In this document: positions 1-5,999 of the stretch, piece after piece
Numbering within the stretch: position 1 is the stretch's first letter
How the letters are laid out: each line of letters starts with the position of its first letter
Source of the DNA: Flavobacteriaceae bacterium
GTDB taxonomy: Bacteria; Bacteroidota; Bacteroidia; Flavobacteriales; Flavobacteriaceae
Direction of reading: 5' to 3'
DNA length: 6,117 nt
Assembly: GCA_030633225.1 (NCBI GenBank)
Contig: DAOVTF010000136.1
Coordinates: forward strand, 1 to 6,117
The notes under the pieces: model-generated
Database searches by the model: none
What the model was told of the DNA's origin: nothing
The model's input: only the letters and a program-made list of their open reading frames with translations
Translations under genes and position numbers: made by a program

Positions 1-36
1 CAGTACTCCTATTAATAAAAATTTAATATATTTCAT
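1..36 (-). CDS. Start of probable second half of a split YeeE/YedE transporter (partial, runs off the window)
   Basis: An ATG at 36-34 opens a frame of 12 codons, MKYIKFLLIGVL, that stays open to the window edge. It starts 7 bp after the stop of the YeeE/YedE gene at 44-601 on the same strand, so the two are almost certainly cotranscribed. The peptide has a short basic start followed by a hydrophobic stretch, as expected for an inner-membrane protein. In flavobacteria, as I remember it, a YeeE/YedE gene of about 185 residues is usually followed by a gene of about 140 residues (DUF6691, also YeeE/YedE-related), the pair making up one full-length transporter. The identity rests on that context and on the first residues only, so it is a moderate-confidence inference. 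Confidence 0.55.
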   Translation of the reverse strand, partial: MKYIKFLLIGVL

Positions 37-43
37 ATCTTTC

Positions 44-601
44 TTAAAAAAGATGAGGTAAAATTAACCAAGTCATAATTAATCCACCAATAAAAAAACC
101 ACCAACAGCTATAAAAGATTCTGTAGAGAACTTACTTAATCCAACTATTCCATGTCCAGATGTACATCCACCTGCATAACGCGCTCCAAATCCAACTAAT
201 ATTCCAGCACTAATTAATATTAAAAATCCTTTTAAAGTAAGCATGGCATTTGTACTGTAAATTTCAATTGGAAGGAAAGTTGATCCCGCATTTGCGATTC
301 CTATTTCTTCTAGATCTTGAACGGTTTGTGGGTAAAGCGCTATTGTATCAATTGGTGTAAACCATTGATTACTAATAAATCCACCTATGATCAAACCTAT
401 AATAAATGCTATATGCCATTTGTGAGCTCTCCAGTCAAATTTAAAGAAATCAACTAATTTACCTGCTCCTCCCATGGCACAAACAGTTTCTAAATTTGAT
501 GAAACTCCAAATTTCTTTCCAAAGAAATTCATCAAATACATACAAAGTGCTATAAGAGGCCCTGCTACATACCATGGCCATGGTTGTAATAAAAAATCCA
601 T
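44..601 (-). CDS. YeeE/YedE (Sulf_transp) family membrane protein, first half of a split transporter
   Basis: This 185-residue protein is an integral inner-membrane protein of the YeeE/YedE family, whose characterised member YeeE/TsuA imports thiosulfate. Hydrophobic segments lie at about residues 10-27, 63-82, 120-140 and 160-182. The family signature is GGCTSGHGI at 144-152, with Cys146; an earlier Cys lies at 41. Conserved cysteines in this family are thought to pass the sulfur substrate through the membrane. Full-length members have about 330 residues or more, so this is about half a transporter, and the partial gene at 36-1 probably supplies the rest. I chose the ATG at 601 because the protein then begins MDFLLQPWPWYVAGP, which resembles the usual family start. 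The frame extends upstream only to a TTG at 643, adding 14 residues that overlap the likely promoter. The exact substrate (thiosulfate, polysulfide or another sulfur species) cannot be told from the sequence. Confidence 0.88.
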   Translation of the reverse strand: MDFLLQPWPWYVAGPLIALCMYLMNFFGKKFGVSSNLETVCAMGGAGKLVDFFKFDWRAHKWHIAFIIGLIIGGFISNQWFTPIDTIALYPQTVQDLEEIGIANAGSTFLPIEIYSTNAMLTLKGFLILISAGILVGFGARYAGGCTSGHGIVGLSKFSTESFIAVGGFFIGGLIMTWLILPHLF

Positions 602-621
602 AAAACTGTTTGTTAATATTG

Positions 622-629
622 TAAATATA
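622..629 (-). promoter_or_regulatory. Possible -7 promoter element for the YeeE/YedE operon
   Basis: On the minus strand this reads TATATTTA, which matches the Bacteroidota -7 consensus TAnnTTTG except at the last base. It lies 20 bp before the chosen ATG at 601. No TTG or TTTG sits at the usual -33 distance; the nearest TTG, at 647-645, leaves only a 15-bp spacer. A weak -33 would suit a promoter that needs an activator, and the inverted repeat at 651-664 would be centred about 40 bp before the implied transcription start. In AT-rich DNA such matches arise easily, so confidence is low. Confidence 0.25.
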
Positions 630-650
630 AAAGTAAAAAACAAACAAGTT

Positions 651-664
651 GTAACAATAGTTAC
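651..664. promoter_or_regulatory. Candidate Crp/Fnr-type operator (inverted repeat GTAAC-N4-GTTAC)
   Basis: The sequence GTAACAATAGTTAC has perfect 5-bp arms around a 4-bp spacer, the same geometry as the FNR site TTGAT-N4-ATCAA but with different arms. It lies in the 88-bp gap between the Crp/Fnr gene (690-1325) and the YeeE/YedE start at 601. I saw no second copy in the window. The regulator keeps the Ser-Arg pair of the FNR recognition helix but lacks the Glu, which would fit a changed half-site. The link to this regulator is inference. A repeat like this has roughly a one-in-ten chance of occurring at random in a gap of this size. Confidence 0.42.
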
Positions 665-668
665 GTTT

Positions 669-680
669 ATTTTCGAAAAT
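669..680. repeat. 12-bp perfect palindrome ATTTTCGAAAAT
   Basis: ATTTTCGAAAAT is its own reverse complement. It lies between the stop of the Crp/Fnr gene (690) and the candidate operator at 651-664, four bases from the latter. With no loop and no following T-run it is a poor terminator. It could be a second protein-binding site or chance: one or a few such 12-mers are expected in 6 kb of AT-rich DNA. Confidence 0.3.
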
Positions 681-689
681 TAGCCAAAA

Positions 690-1325
690 TTAAAAATCTA
701 AAACCTCAATTCTATTTCTAAACAGTTTGATTTTTCCTTCGTTTTCTAATTGTTTTAAAAGTCGGGATACAACAACTCTTGAAGTGTTAAGATCAATGGC
801 AATTTCTTGATGCGTAGTTTTTAATGTAGTATTACGCATAATTTTTACTTTATCTGTAATGTATTTATACAAACGCTGATCCATTTTCATAAAAGCTAAA
901 GTATCAACTGCTTCTAACATTTCGTTTAAACGAATATTATAGCTATCGATTACAAAGCTTCTCCACGAAGCATATTTCACCAGCCATTCTTCTAATTTTT
1001 CAACAGGAATAAATATTACTTCAGATGGTTTTTCAGCAACCCCTCTAACTTTACTTTTGCTACTATGTAATCCGCTACCAAATGTAATTGTACAAGTATC
1101 ACCACGTTCTAAAAAATAAAGAACAATTTCATCACCATTATCAGTTTCTCTACTAATTTTTATTGCACCGGTTAGCATTAATGGAATACGATTAAAATTA
1201 TCTCCTATATCAAGTAATAATTCATTTTCTCTTATTTTTTTATAAGTGCCAACTTCAACAATTTCGTTAATTAGCTCTTCTTCAAAAACAACTTTATAAA
1301 ACTCATTTAATTTTTCACGTATCAT
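690..1325 (-). CDS. Crp/Fnr family transcriptional regulator
   Basis: This 211-residue cytoplasmic DNA-binding regulator has the usual family size and order. An effector (cyclic-nucleotide-binding-like) beta-roll occupies about residues 20-110, with GAIKI at 53-57, GDEIVLYFLERGD at 64-76 and VIFIPVEKLEEWL at 103-115. A long dimerisation helix runs at about 122-148, and a winged helix-turn-helix at about 168-205. The recognition helix, near TSRVVVSRLLKQLE at 181-194, carries the SR pair (187-188) that matches Ser212-Arg213 of E. coli FNR, but Val184 replaces the DNA-contacting Glu209. The four cysteines of the FNR iron-sulfur cluster are absent; Cys78 is the only cysteine. It starts with ATG at 1325, 41 bp after waaA, so readthrough is possible. 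The next gene is the YeeE/YedE transporter, and from memory such regulators often adjoin sulfur-transport or sulfide-handling genes in Bacteroidota, which suggests control of that operon. The effector is unknown. Confidence 0.92.
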   Translation of the reverse strand: MIREKLNEFYKVVFEEELINEIVEVGTYKKIRENELLLDIGDNFNRIPLMLTGAIKISRETDNGDEIVLYFLERGDTCTITFGSGLHSSKSKVRGVAEKPSEVIFIPVEKLEEWLVKYASWRSFVIDSYNIRLNEMLEAVDTLAFMKMDQRLYKYITDKVKIMRNTTLKTTHQEIAIDLNTSRVVVSRLLKQLENEGKIKLFRNRIEVLDF

Positions 1326-1366
1326 AATCTATATCTTATTTAGAATCGTTAAAAGTATTAATAATA

Positions 1367-2599
1367 TTAGAGTTTTTTTGAAATATAGTTAAATATTATT
1401 TCTGTTGCACCAATATTATCTAAAATATATTCTTTTGAACTTTGTCCTTGTTTGGTTCTAAAGTTTACATTTTTATGTAATTCTTTTAGGTGCTCATTAA
1501 ATTTATTTTGGTTATCTATTACCGTACATGCACCTACATTTACTAAATCAACAGCTTCTTGAAATTTTTGATAATCTGGCCCTATAATCAAAGGAATTCC
1601 AAAAGATGCAGGTTCTAAAGTATTGTGTAGTCCTGTTCCAAAACCACCTCCAATATAAGCAGAATCTGCATAACTATAAATTTTAGTTAAAATTCCAATT
1701 GTATCTACAATAAAAACTTGTGCAGAATTATCTTTAATTTCATCAGAATATTTAGTTGTTTTTTTTGAGATAGAATTTTGCAATTGCTCAATTCCTTTTT
1801 CATTAATATTATGCGGAGCAATAATAAATTTTTCATTTTCACTTGCGTGGGAATTGATATAATTAATCAAGAATTCTTCTCCTTTTGGCCAAGAACTTCC
1901 AGCTACTAAAGTATACTGATCTTGTTTAAAATCTTCAATAAATTGTAAATGATTGTTTTGTTTTGATATTTCGTGAACTCTGTCAAAACGTGTATCACCA
2001 CTTAAAGTGACATTGTTTAAACCAATTTCTTTTAGTAATTTTTTAGAAGATTCATTTTGTACAAAAAAATGAAAAAATGCTTTTAAAGTTTTTCTCATCC
2101 ATGAGCCATAACTTTTAAAAAAGAATTGATCTTTTCTAAAAATACCAGAGATTAATATAGTTTCAATATTTTGATTTTTTAATTGGTTTAAAATATTTGG
2201 CCAAAATTCGTATTTCACAAAAATTGCCATGGTTGGATGTGTTAATTCAAGGAATTTTTTTGCATTCTTTTTCGTGTCTAAAGGCAAATAAACAATAACA
2301 TCTGCTAATTCATAATTTTTACGAACTTCATATCCCGATGGAGAGAAAAAAGTGAGAACTATTTTATACTTGGGAAATTGTGATTTTATTTCCTCTATAA
2401 TTGGTCTACCTTGTTCAAACTCCCCTAAAGATGCACAATGAAACCAAATGGTTTTGTCGTTTTTTGAAATAGCAGATTCTAATTTATTAAATGTATCTTT
2501 TCTACCATTGATAAAAAGAGCTATTTTTTTATTGAAAAATGAAATTATTTTCAATAAAAACCCGACTGTATAAATTGCTATATTATATAAAAAAAACAT
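1367..2599 (-). CDS. waaA: 3-deoxy-D-manno-octulosonic acid (Kdo) transferase
   Basis: WaaA (KdtA) transfers Kdo from CMP-Kdo to the lipid A precursor, the first step in building the LPS core, at the cytoplasmic face of the inner membrane. At 410 residues it is about the usual length (E. coli 425). A single N-terminal hydrophobic anchor spans about residues 4-22. The N-terminal glycosyltransferase domain carries HCASLGEFEQGRP at 54-66, in which Glu60 is the expected catalytic base, then SPSGYE at 87-92, KYEFWPN at 130-136 and GDTRFDRV at 202-209. The C-terminal, CMP-Kdo-binding domain carries GSSWPKGEE at 235-243, APHNINE at 262-268, GGGFG at 318-322 and HNTLEPA at 326-332. All the landmark motifs are intact. 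The ATG at 2599 is right, since the anchor starts at once. Whether it adds one Kdo or more cannot be read from the sequence. It is the first gene of the leftward block and diverges from the sugar aminotransferase. Confidence 0.95.
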   Translation of the reverse strand: MFFLYNIAIYTVGFLLKIISFFNKKIALFINGRKDTFNKLESAISKNDKTIWFHCASLGEFEQGRPIIEEIKSQFPKYKIVLTFFSPSGYEVRKNYELADVIVYLPLDTKKNAKKFLELTHPTMAIFVKYEFWPNILNQLKNQNIETILISGIFRKDQFFFKSYGSWMRKTLKAFFHFFVQNESSKKLLKEIGLNNVTLSGDTRFDRVHEISKQNNHLQFIEDFKQDQYTLVAGSSWPKGEEFLINYINSHASENEKFIIAPHNINEKGIEQLQNSISKKTTKYSDEIKDNSAQVFIVDTIGILTKIYSYADSAYIGGGFGTGLHNTLEPASFGIPLIIGPDYQKFQEAVDLVNVGACTVIDNQNKFNEHLKELHKNVNFRTKQGQSSKEYILDNIGATEIIFNYISKKL

Positions 2600-2684
2600 A
2601 TGATTTGCTAAAATAAAAAATATAGCGAACAGCGTATAAAATATTTGTATTTTTGTTTATATCTTTTACATAAAAAAAAGAAAA
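2600..2684. promoter_or_regulatory. Divergent promoter region between waaA and the aminotransferase gene
   Basis: This 85-bp, very AT-rich gap must hold promoters for both directions. On the plus strand TATCTTTT at 2660-2667 matches the Bacteroidota -7 consensus TAnnTTTG except for the last base; a TTTG at 2644-2647 is only 12 bp upstream, shorter than usual. On the minus strand TATATTTT at 2624-2617 is a similar near-match in front of waaA, with no TTTG upstream. A direct repeat AGCG-N3-AGCG at 2624-2634 is the only GC-rich spot. Neither start has a Shine-Dalgarno sequence; the aminotransferase start is preceded by an A-tract. The exact promoter positions are uncertain. Confidence 0.45.
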
Positions 2685-3812
2685 ATGAAAAAATTACAAA
2701 TGGTTGACTTACAAAGTCAATATAAAAAATTACAACCTGAGATTGACAAGGCCATATTAGATGTTGTAGGATCAGCAGCTTTTATTAATGGTCCCGAAGT
2801 AAAATCCTTTCAATCTGACCTAGAAAAATATTTAAATGTAAAACATGTTATTCCTTGTGCTAACGGCACAGATGCTTTGCAAATAGCCATGATGGGCTTA
2901 GGCCTAGAACAAGGTGATGAGGTGATTACAGCTGATTTTACTTTTGCAGCAACGGTTGAAGTAATTGCTATTTTAAAATTGACTCCGGTATTGGTTGATG
3001 TTGAAATGGATACCTTTAATATGGATATTGAAGCCTTAAAAAAGGCTATAACTCCAAAAACAAAAGCAATTGTTCCGGTTCATTTATTTGGTCAATGCGC
3101 TAATATGGAAGCAGTTTTAAAAGTTGCTAAAGAGCATAATTTGTATGTAATTGAAGATACAGCGCAAGCCATTGGGGCAGATTATACTTTTAGGGATGGA
3201 ACATCTAAAAAAGCGGGGACTATAGGAAATGTTGGTACAACTTCTTTTTTCCCTTCAAAAAATTTAGGTTGTTATGGTGATGGAGGAGCTATATTTACTA
3301 ATGATGATGATTTGGCACATATAATTAGAGGGATGGTAAATCACGGAATGTATAAGAGATATTATCATGATGTTGTAGGGGTGAATTCGAGATTAGACAG
3401 TATTCAAGCGGCAGTATTAAGATTAAAATTACCTCATTTAGATGAATATTGTGATGCAAGAAGAACAGCTGCAGAATATTATAATAAAGGCTTTTCTAAT
3501 TCGGATAATATTATTACTCCAATAACAAGTGATTTTTCTACCCATGTTTTTCATCAATATACTTTAAAGTTGAAAAATATAAATAGAAATGCCTTGCACC
3601 AACATTTATTAGACAAAAATATACCAAATGCTATTTATTATCCGGTGCCTTTACATTTGCAAAAAGCATATACAGATTCTAGATATAAAGAAGAAAATTT
3701 TAAGGTAACTAATGAATTAATTGAAACAGTTATTTCATTACCTATGCATACGGAACTGGATAATGAACAACAGAATTTTATAATTAATACTATACTAGAT
3801 TTTATCAAATAA
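2685..3812 (+). CDS. DegT/DnrJ/EryC1/StrS family PLP-dependent sugar aminotransferase, WbpE-like
   Basis: This 375-residue cytoplasmic enzyme adds an amino group to a nucleotide-linked keto-sugar, with PLP as cofactor and normally glutamate as donor. It is full length. Phosphate and PLP contacts are expected at CANGTDALQ (58-66), the stacking and ring region at FTFAAT (85-90), the PLP-nitrogen Asp158 in EDTAQ (157-161), and the Schiff-base Lys192 in SFFPSKNLGCYGDGGA (187-202). GVNSRLDSIQAA (232-243) supplies further active-site residues. From memory, the segments CANGTDALQI and PSK-LGCYGDGGAIFTNDD are very close to P. aeruginosa WbpE, which makes UDP-2-acetamido-3-amino-2,3-dideoxyglucuronate for O-antigen, so a WbpE-type role is the best guess. 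An alternative is a dTDP-3-amino-6-deoxyhexose enzyme (QdtB/FdtB type), given rfbB two genes on. It leads the rightward block, 54 bp before galE. The partner oxidase and acetyltransferase are not in the window, so the family is certain and the substrate is not. Confidence 0.9.
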   Translation: MKKLQMVDLQSQYKKLQPEIDKAILDVVGSAAFINGPEVKSFQSDLEKYLNVKHVIPCANGTDALQIAMMGLGLEQGDEVITADFTFAATVEVIAILKLTPVLVDVEMDTFNMDIEALKKAITPKTKAIVPVHLFGQCANMEAVLKVAKEHNLYVIEDTAQAIGADYTFRDGTSKKAGTIGNVGTTSFFPSKNLGCYGDGGAIFTNDDDLAHIIRGMVNHGMYKRYYHDVVGVNSRLDSIQAAVLRLKLPHLDEYCDARRTAAEYYNKGFSNSDNIITPITSDFSTHVFHQYTLKLKNINRNALHQHLLDKNIPNAIYYPVPLHLQKAYTDSRYKEENFKVTNELIETVISLPMHTELDNEQQNFIINTILDFIK

Positions 3813-3866
3813 GTCTTACTGTATTATTTATGGAATTGAATAGTATTTTATAGTGATGATATTGAT

Positions 3867-4889
3867 ATGAGAAAAGAAAAAATATTAGTAACAGGTGGCT
3901 TAGGGTTTATAGGATCTCACACCGTTGTTGAATTACAAAATGAAGGATTTGATGTGATTATTATTGATGATCTTTCAAATTCTAAGATTGAAGTTTTAGA
4001 TGGAATTACTTCCATTACTGGAGTAAAACCAGAATATGTAAAACTCGATTTAAAAGAAAAAAACAAAGTTTCTACATTTTTTGAAAATCACAATATTGAT
4101 GGAGTTATACATTTTGCAGCATCAAAAGCTGTTGGCGAAAGTGTTGAACAACCTTTAAAATATTATGAAAATAACATATCAACTTTAGTTTATTTATTGC
4201 AAGAAATGGTAAAAAGTAAAGTTAATAATTTTATTTTCAGTTCATCTTGTACTGTTTATGGTCAAGCCGATGAATTACCTATTACTGAAAATGCACCCAT
4301 TAAATTAGCAGAATCTCCTTACGGAAACACCAAACAAATTGGAGAAGAGATTTTAAGTGACACTACAAAAGTTAGTGATTTAAATGCAATAGCTTTACGA
4401 TATTTTAATCCGATTGGGGCGCATAAAAGTGTGAAAATTGGAGAGCTACCAATTGGAGTACCTCAAAATTTGATTCCGTTTGTTACCCAAACTGCAGCAG
4501 GTATCCGACAAGAATTATCTGTTTTTGGGGATGATTATCCAACAAATGATGGTACCGCTGTTAGAGATTATATTCATGTAGTTGATTTGGCTAAAGCTCA
4601 TATTGCAGCTTTAAGAAGATTGATACATGGGAAAAATAAAGAAAAAATGGAATTCTTTAATGTAGGAACAGGTAAAGGAAGTTCGGTATTAGATGTAATT
4701 AAAGCTTTCGAAAAAGTAAGTAATAAAAAACTGAATTATAAAATTGTTGGTCGAAGAGAAGGTGATATTACTTCGGCTTATGCAGATATTTCTTTTGCAA
4801 ATAAAGAATTGGGTTGGCAAACAAAATTAGATTTAGAAGACGCTTTAGCATCTGCTTGGAAATGGCAATTGAAGCAGGATCAAAAGTAG
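3867..4889 (+). CDS. galE: UDP-glucose 4-epimerase (extended SDR family)
   Basis: GalE interconverts UDP-glucose and UDP-galactose in the cytosol by a transient 4-keto intermediate on bound NAD. The 340 residues match the usual length (E. coli 338). The Rossmann motif GGLGFIGS is at 10-17 and the adenine-binding DDLSNS at 34-39. The catalytic set is Ser127 in SSSCTVYG (125-132), Tyr152 and Lys156 in YGNTK (152-156). RYFNPIGAH (178-186) and VRDYIHVVDLAKAH (232-245) are typical GalE substrate-domain motifs. At the position of E. coli Tyr299, in REGDITSAYAD, the residue is Ala304. A small residue there, such as Cys307 of the human enzyme, lets the pocket take N-acetylated sugars, so UDP-GlcNAc/UDP-GalNAc epimerisation is also likely. 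It lies 54 bp after the aminotransferase and 40 bp before rfbB on the same strand, probably one operon. There is no Leloir-pathway gene beside it, so the context is glycan synthesis rather than galactose catabolism. Confidence 0.95.
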   Translation: MRKEKILVTGGLGFIGSHTVVELQNEGFDVIIIDDLSNSKIEVLDGITSITGVKPEYVKLDLKEKNKVSTFFENHNIDGVIHFAASKAVGESVEQPLKYYENNISTLVYLLQEMVKSKVNNFIFSSSCTVYGQADELPITENAPIKLAESPYGNTKQIGEEILSDTTKVSDLNAIALRYFNPIGAHKSVKIGELPIGVPQNLIPFVTQTAAGIRQELSVFGDDYPTNDGTAVRDYIHVVDLAKAHIAALRRLIHGKNKEKMEFFNVGTGKGSSVLDVIKAFEKVSNKKLNYKIVGRREGDITSAYADISFANKELGWQTKLDLEDALASAWKWQLKQDQK

Positions 4890-4929
4890 CAAGAAGAAAC
4901 TAGTAAAGAGTAAACTTTAAAAAAATATA

Positions 4930-5979
4930 ATGAATAAAAAAATATTAATTACTGGCGGTGCTGGATTTATAGGTTCACACGTCGTAAGATTGTTTGTGAA
5001 TAAATATCCTGAATATCAAATTTTTAATTTAGATGCTTTGACCTATGCCGGAAATTTAGAGAATATAAAAGATATTGAAAATGCTGCTAATTATACTTTT
5101 TTAAAAGGTGATATTAAAGATATTGATTTTGTCAACTCCATTTTTAATGAGCATAAATTTGATGCGGTGATACATTTGGCGGCTGAAAGCCATGTTGATC
5201 GTTCTATTACTAATCCAAATGACTTTATTGAAACCAATGTCTTGGGAACCGCAAATTTATTAAATGCTTTTCGTGATATTTGGAAAGATAATTTTGATAG
5301 AAAATTATTCTATCATGTTTCAACAGACGAGGTTTATGGTTCACTTGGTAAAACAGGTTTGTTTACTGAGACTACTTCGTATGATCCACAATCACCGTAT
5401 GCATCTTCAAAAGCATCTTCTGATCATATGGTAAGAGCTTATGGGAACACTTATGGATTGCCATATGTAATTAGTAATTGCTCAAATAATTACGGTGCAA
5501 ATCAATTTCCTGAAAAGTTAATTCCACTTTTTATTCATAACATAAAAAACAATAAAGCCTTGCCAGTTTATGGCGATGGAAATTATACTCGCGATTGGTT
5601 ATATGTTGTTGATCATGCCATTGCAATTGATGAAATTTTTCACAAAGGAAGAGGAAATGAAACCTATAACATTGGAGGATTTAATGAATGGACCAATTTA
5701 AACCTGATTCATTTATTATGTAATTTAATGGATAAAAAACTAGATCGAGAAGAAGGGTCTTCTGCTAAGCTTATTACTTATGTAAAAGATAGGGCAGGGC
5801 ATGATAGAAGATATGCAATTGATGCCAATAAATTGAATAAAGAACTAGGTTGGAAACCAACGGTAACTTTTGAACAAGGACTTGCAAAAACTTTAGATTG
5901 GTACTTAGAAAACGAAGAATGGTTGAATAATGTAACATCAGGTGACTATAAAACGTATTACACCAAAATGTATGGATAG
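4930..5979 (+). CDS. rfbB: dTDP-glucose 4,6-dehydratase
   Basis: RfbB (RmlB) converts dTDP-glucose to dTDP-4-keto-6-deoxyglucose, using bound NAD, in the cytosol. This is the branch point to dTDP-L-rhamnose and other 6-deoxy and amino sugars. The 349 residues are full length. GGAGFIGS (9-16) binds NAD; NLDALTYAGN (33-42) and AAESHVDRSI (84-93) are family hallmarks. The catalytic triplet Thr132-Asp133-Glu134 lies in STDEVYGSL, with Tyr157 and Lys161 in SPYASSK (155-161). NNYG..QFPEKLIP, RDWLYVVDHA and VKDRAGHDRRYAID complete the dTDP-glucose set, which separates it from GDP-mannose or UDP-GlcNAc dehydratases. It lies 40 bp after galE and 20 bp before moaC. The usual partners rmlA, rmlC and rmlD are not in the window, so the final sugar cannot be named. 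Confidence 0.96.
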   Translation: MNKKILITGGAGFIGSHVVRLFVNKYPEYQIFNLDALTYAGNLENIKDIENAANYTFLKGDIKDIDFVNSIFNEHKFDAVIHLAAESHVDRSITNPNDFIETNVLGTANLLNAFRDIWKDNFDRKLFYHVSTDEVYGSLGKTGLFTETTSYDPQSPYASSKASSDHMVRAYGNTYGLPYVISNCSNNYGANQFPEKLIPLFIHNIKNNKALPVYGDGNYTRDWLYVVDHAIAIDEIFHKGRGNETYNIGGFNEWTNLNLIHLLCNLMDKKLDREEGSSAKLITYVKDRAGHDRRYAIDANKLNKELGWKPTVTFEQGLAKTLDWYLENEEWLNNVTSGDYKTYYTKMYG

Positions 5980-5987
5980 TTTTAATT

Positions 5988-5993
5988 AAAGGA
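5988..5993 (+). promoter_or_regulatory. Shine-Dalgarno-like sequence before moaC
   Basis: AAAGGA lies 6 bp before the ATG at 6000, good spacing for pairing with the 16S rRNA tail. It is the only start in the window with such a sequence; the other starts are preceded by AT-rich DNA, as is normal in Bacteroidota. It supports the chosen moaC start, though its importance for translation in this group is uncertain. Confidence 0.4.
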
Positions 5994-5999
5994 TTTCAC

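Noticed and set aside
602..643. Extended YeeE/YedE start at the TTG at 643
   Set aside because: The ATG at 601 gives the family-like start MDFLLQPWPWYVAGP; the 14 extra codons are AT-rich and overlap the putative promoter.
459..647. Minus-strand open frame of 62 codons overlapping the YeeE/YedE start
   Set aside because: It lies in another frame of the well-supported YeeE/YedE gene, has low-complexity aromatic-rich content and no family resemblance.
474..683. Plus-strand open frame of 69 codons antisense to YeeE/YedE
   Set aside because: It is a shadow of the opposite-strand gene and runs through the likely promoter; nothing in its sequence suggests a real protein.
2671..2696. A-rich run around the aminotransferase start as a possible slippage or phase-variation tract
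   Set aside because: The A runs are broken by G and T, lie mostly before the ATG, and are typical of Bacteroidota start regions.
3813..3866. Possible terminator hairpin between the aminotransferase gene and galE
   Set aside because: The pairing between the region near ACTGTATTAT and that near TATAGT is broken by mismatches, is AT-only, and has no GC stem with a T-run.
4890..4929. Possible promoter or terminator in the galE-rfbB gap
   Set aside because: The 40-bp gap shows no TAnnTTTG element, no TTTG at the right distance and no stem-loop; it looks like an ordinary within-operon spacer.
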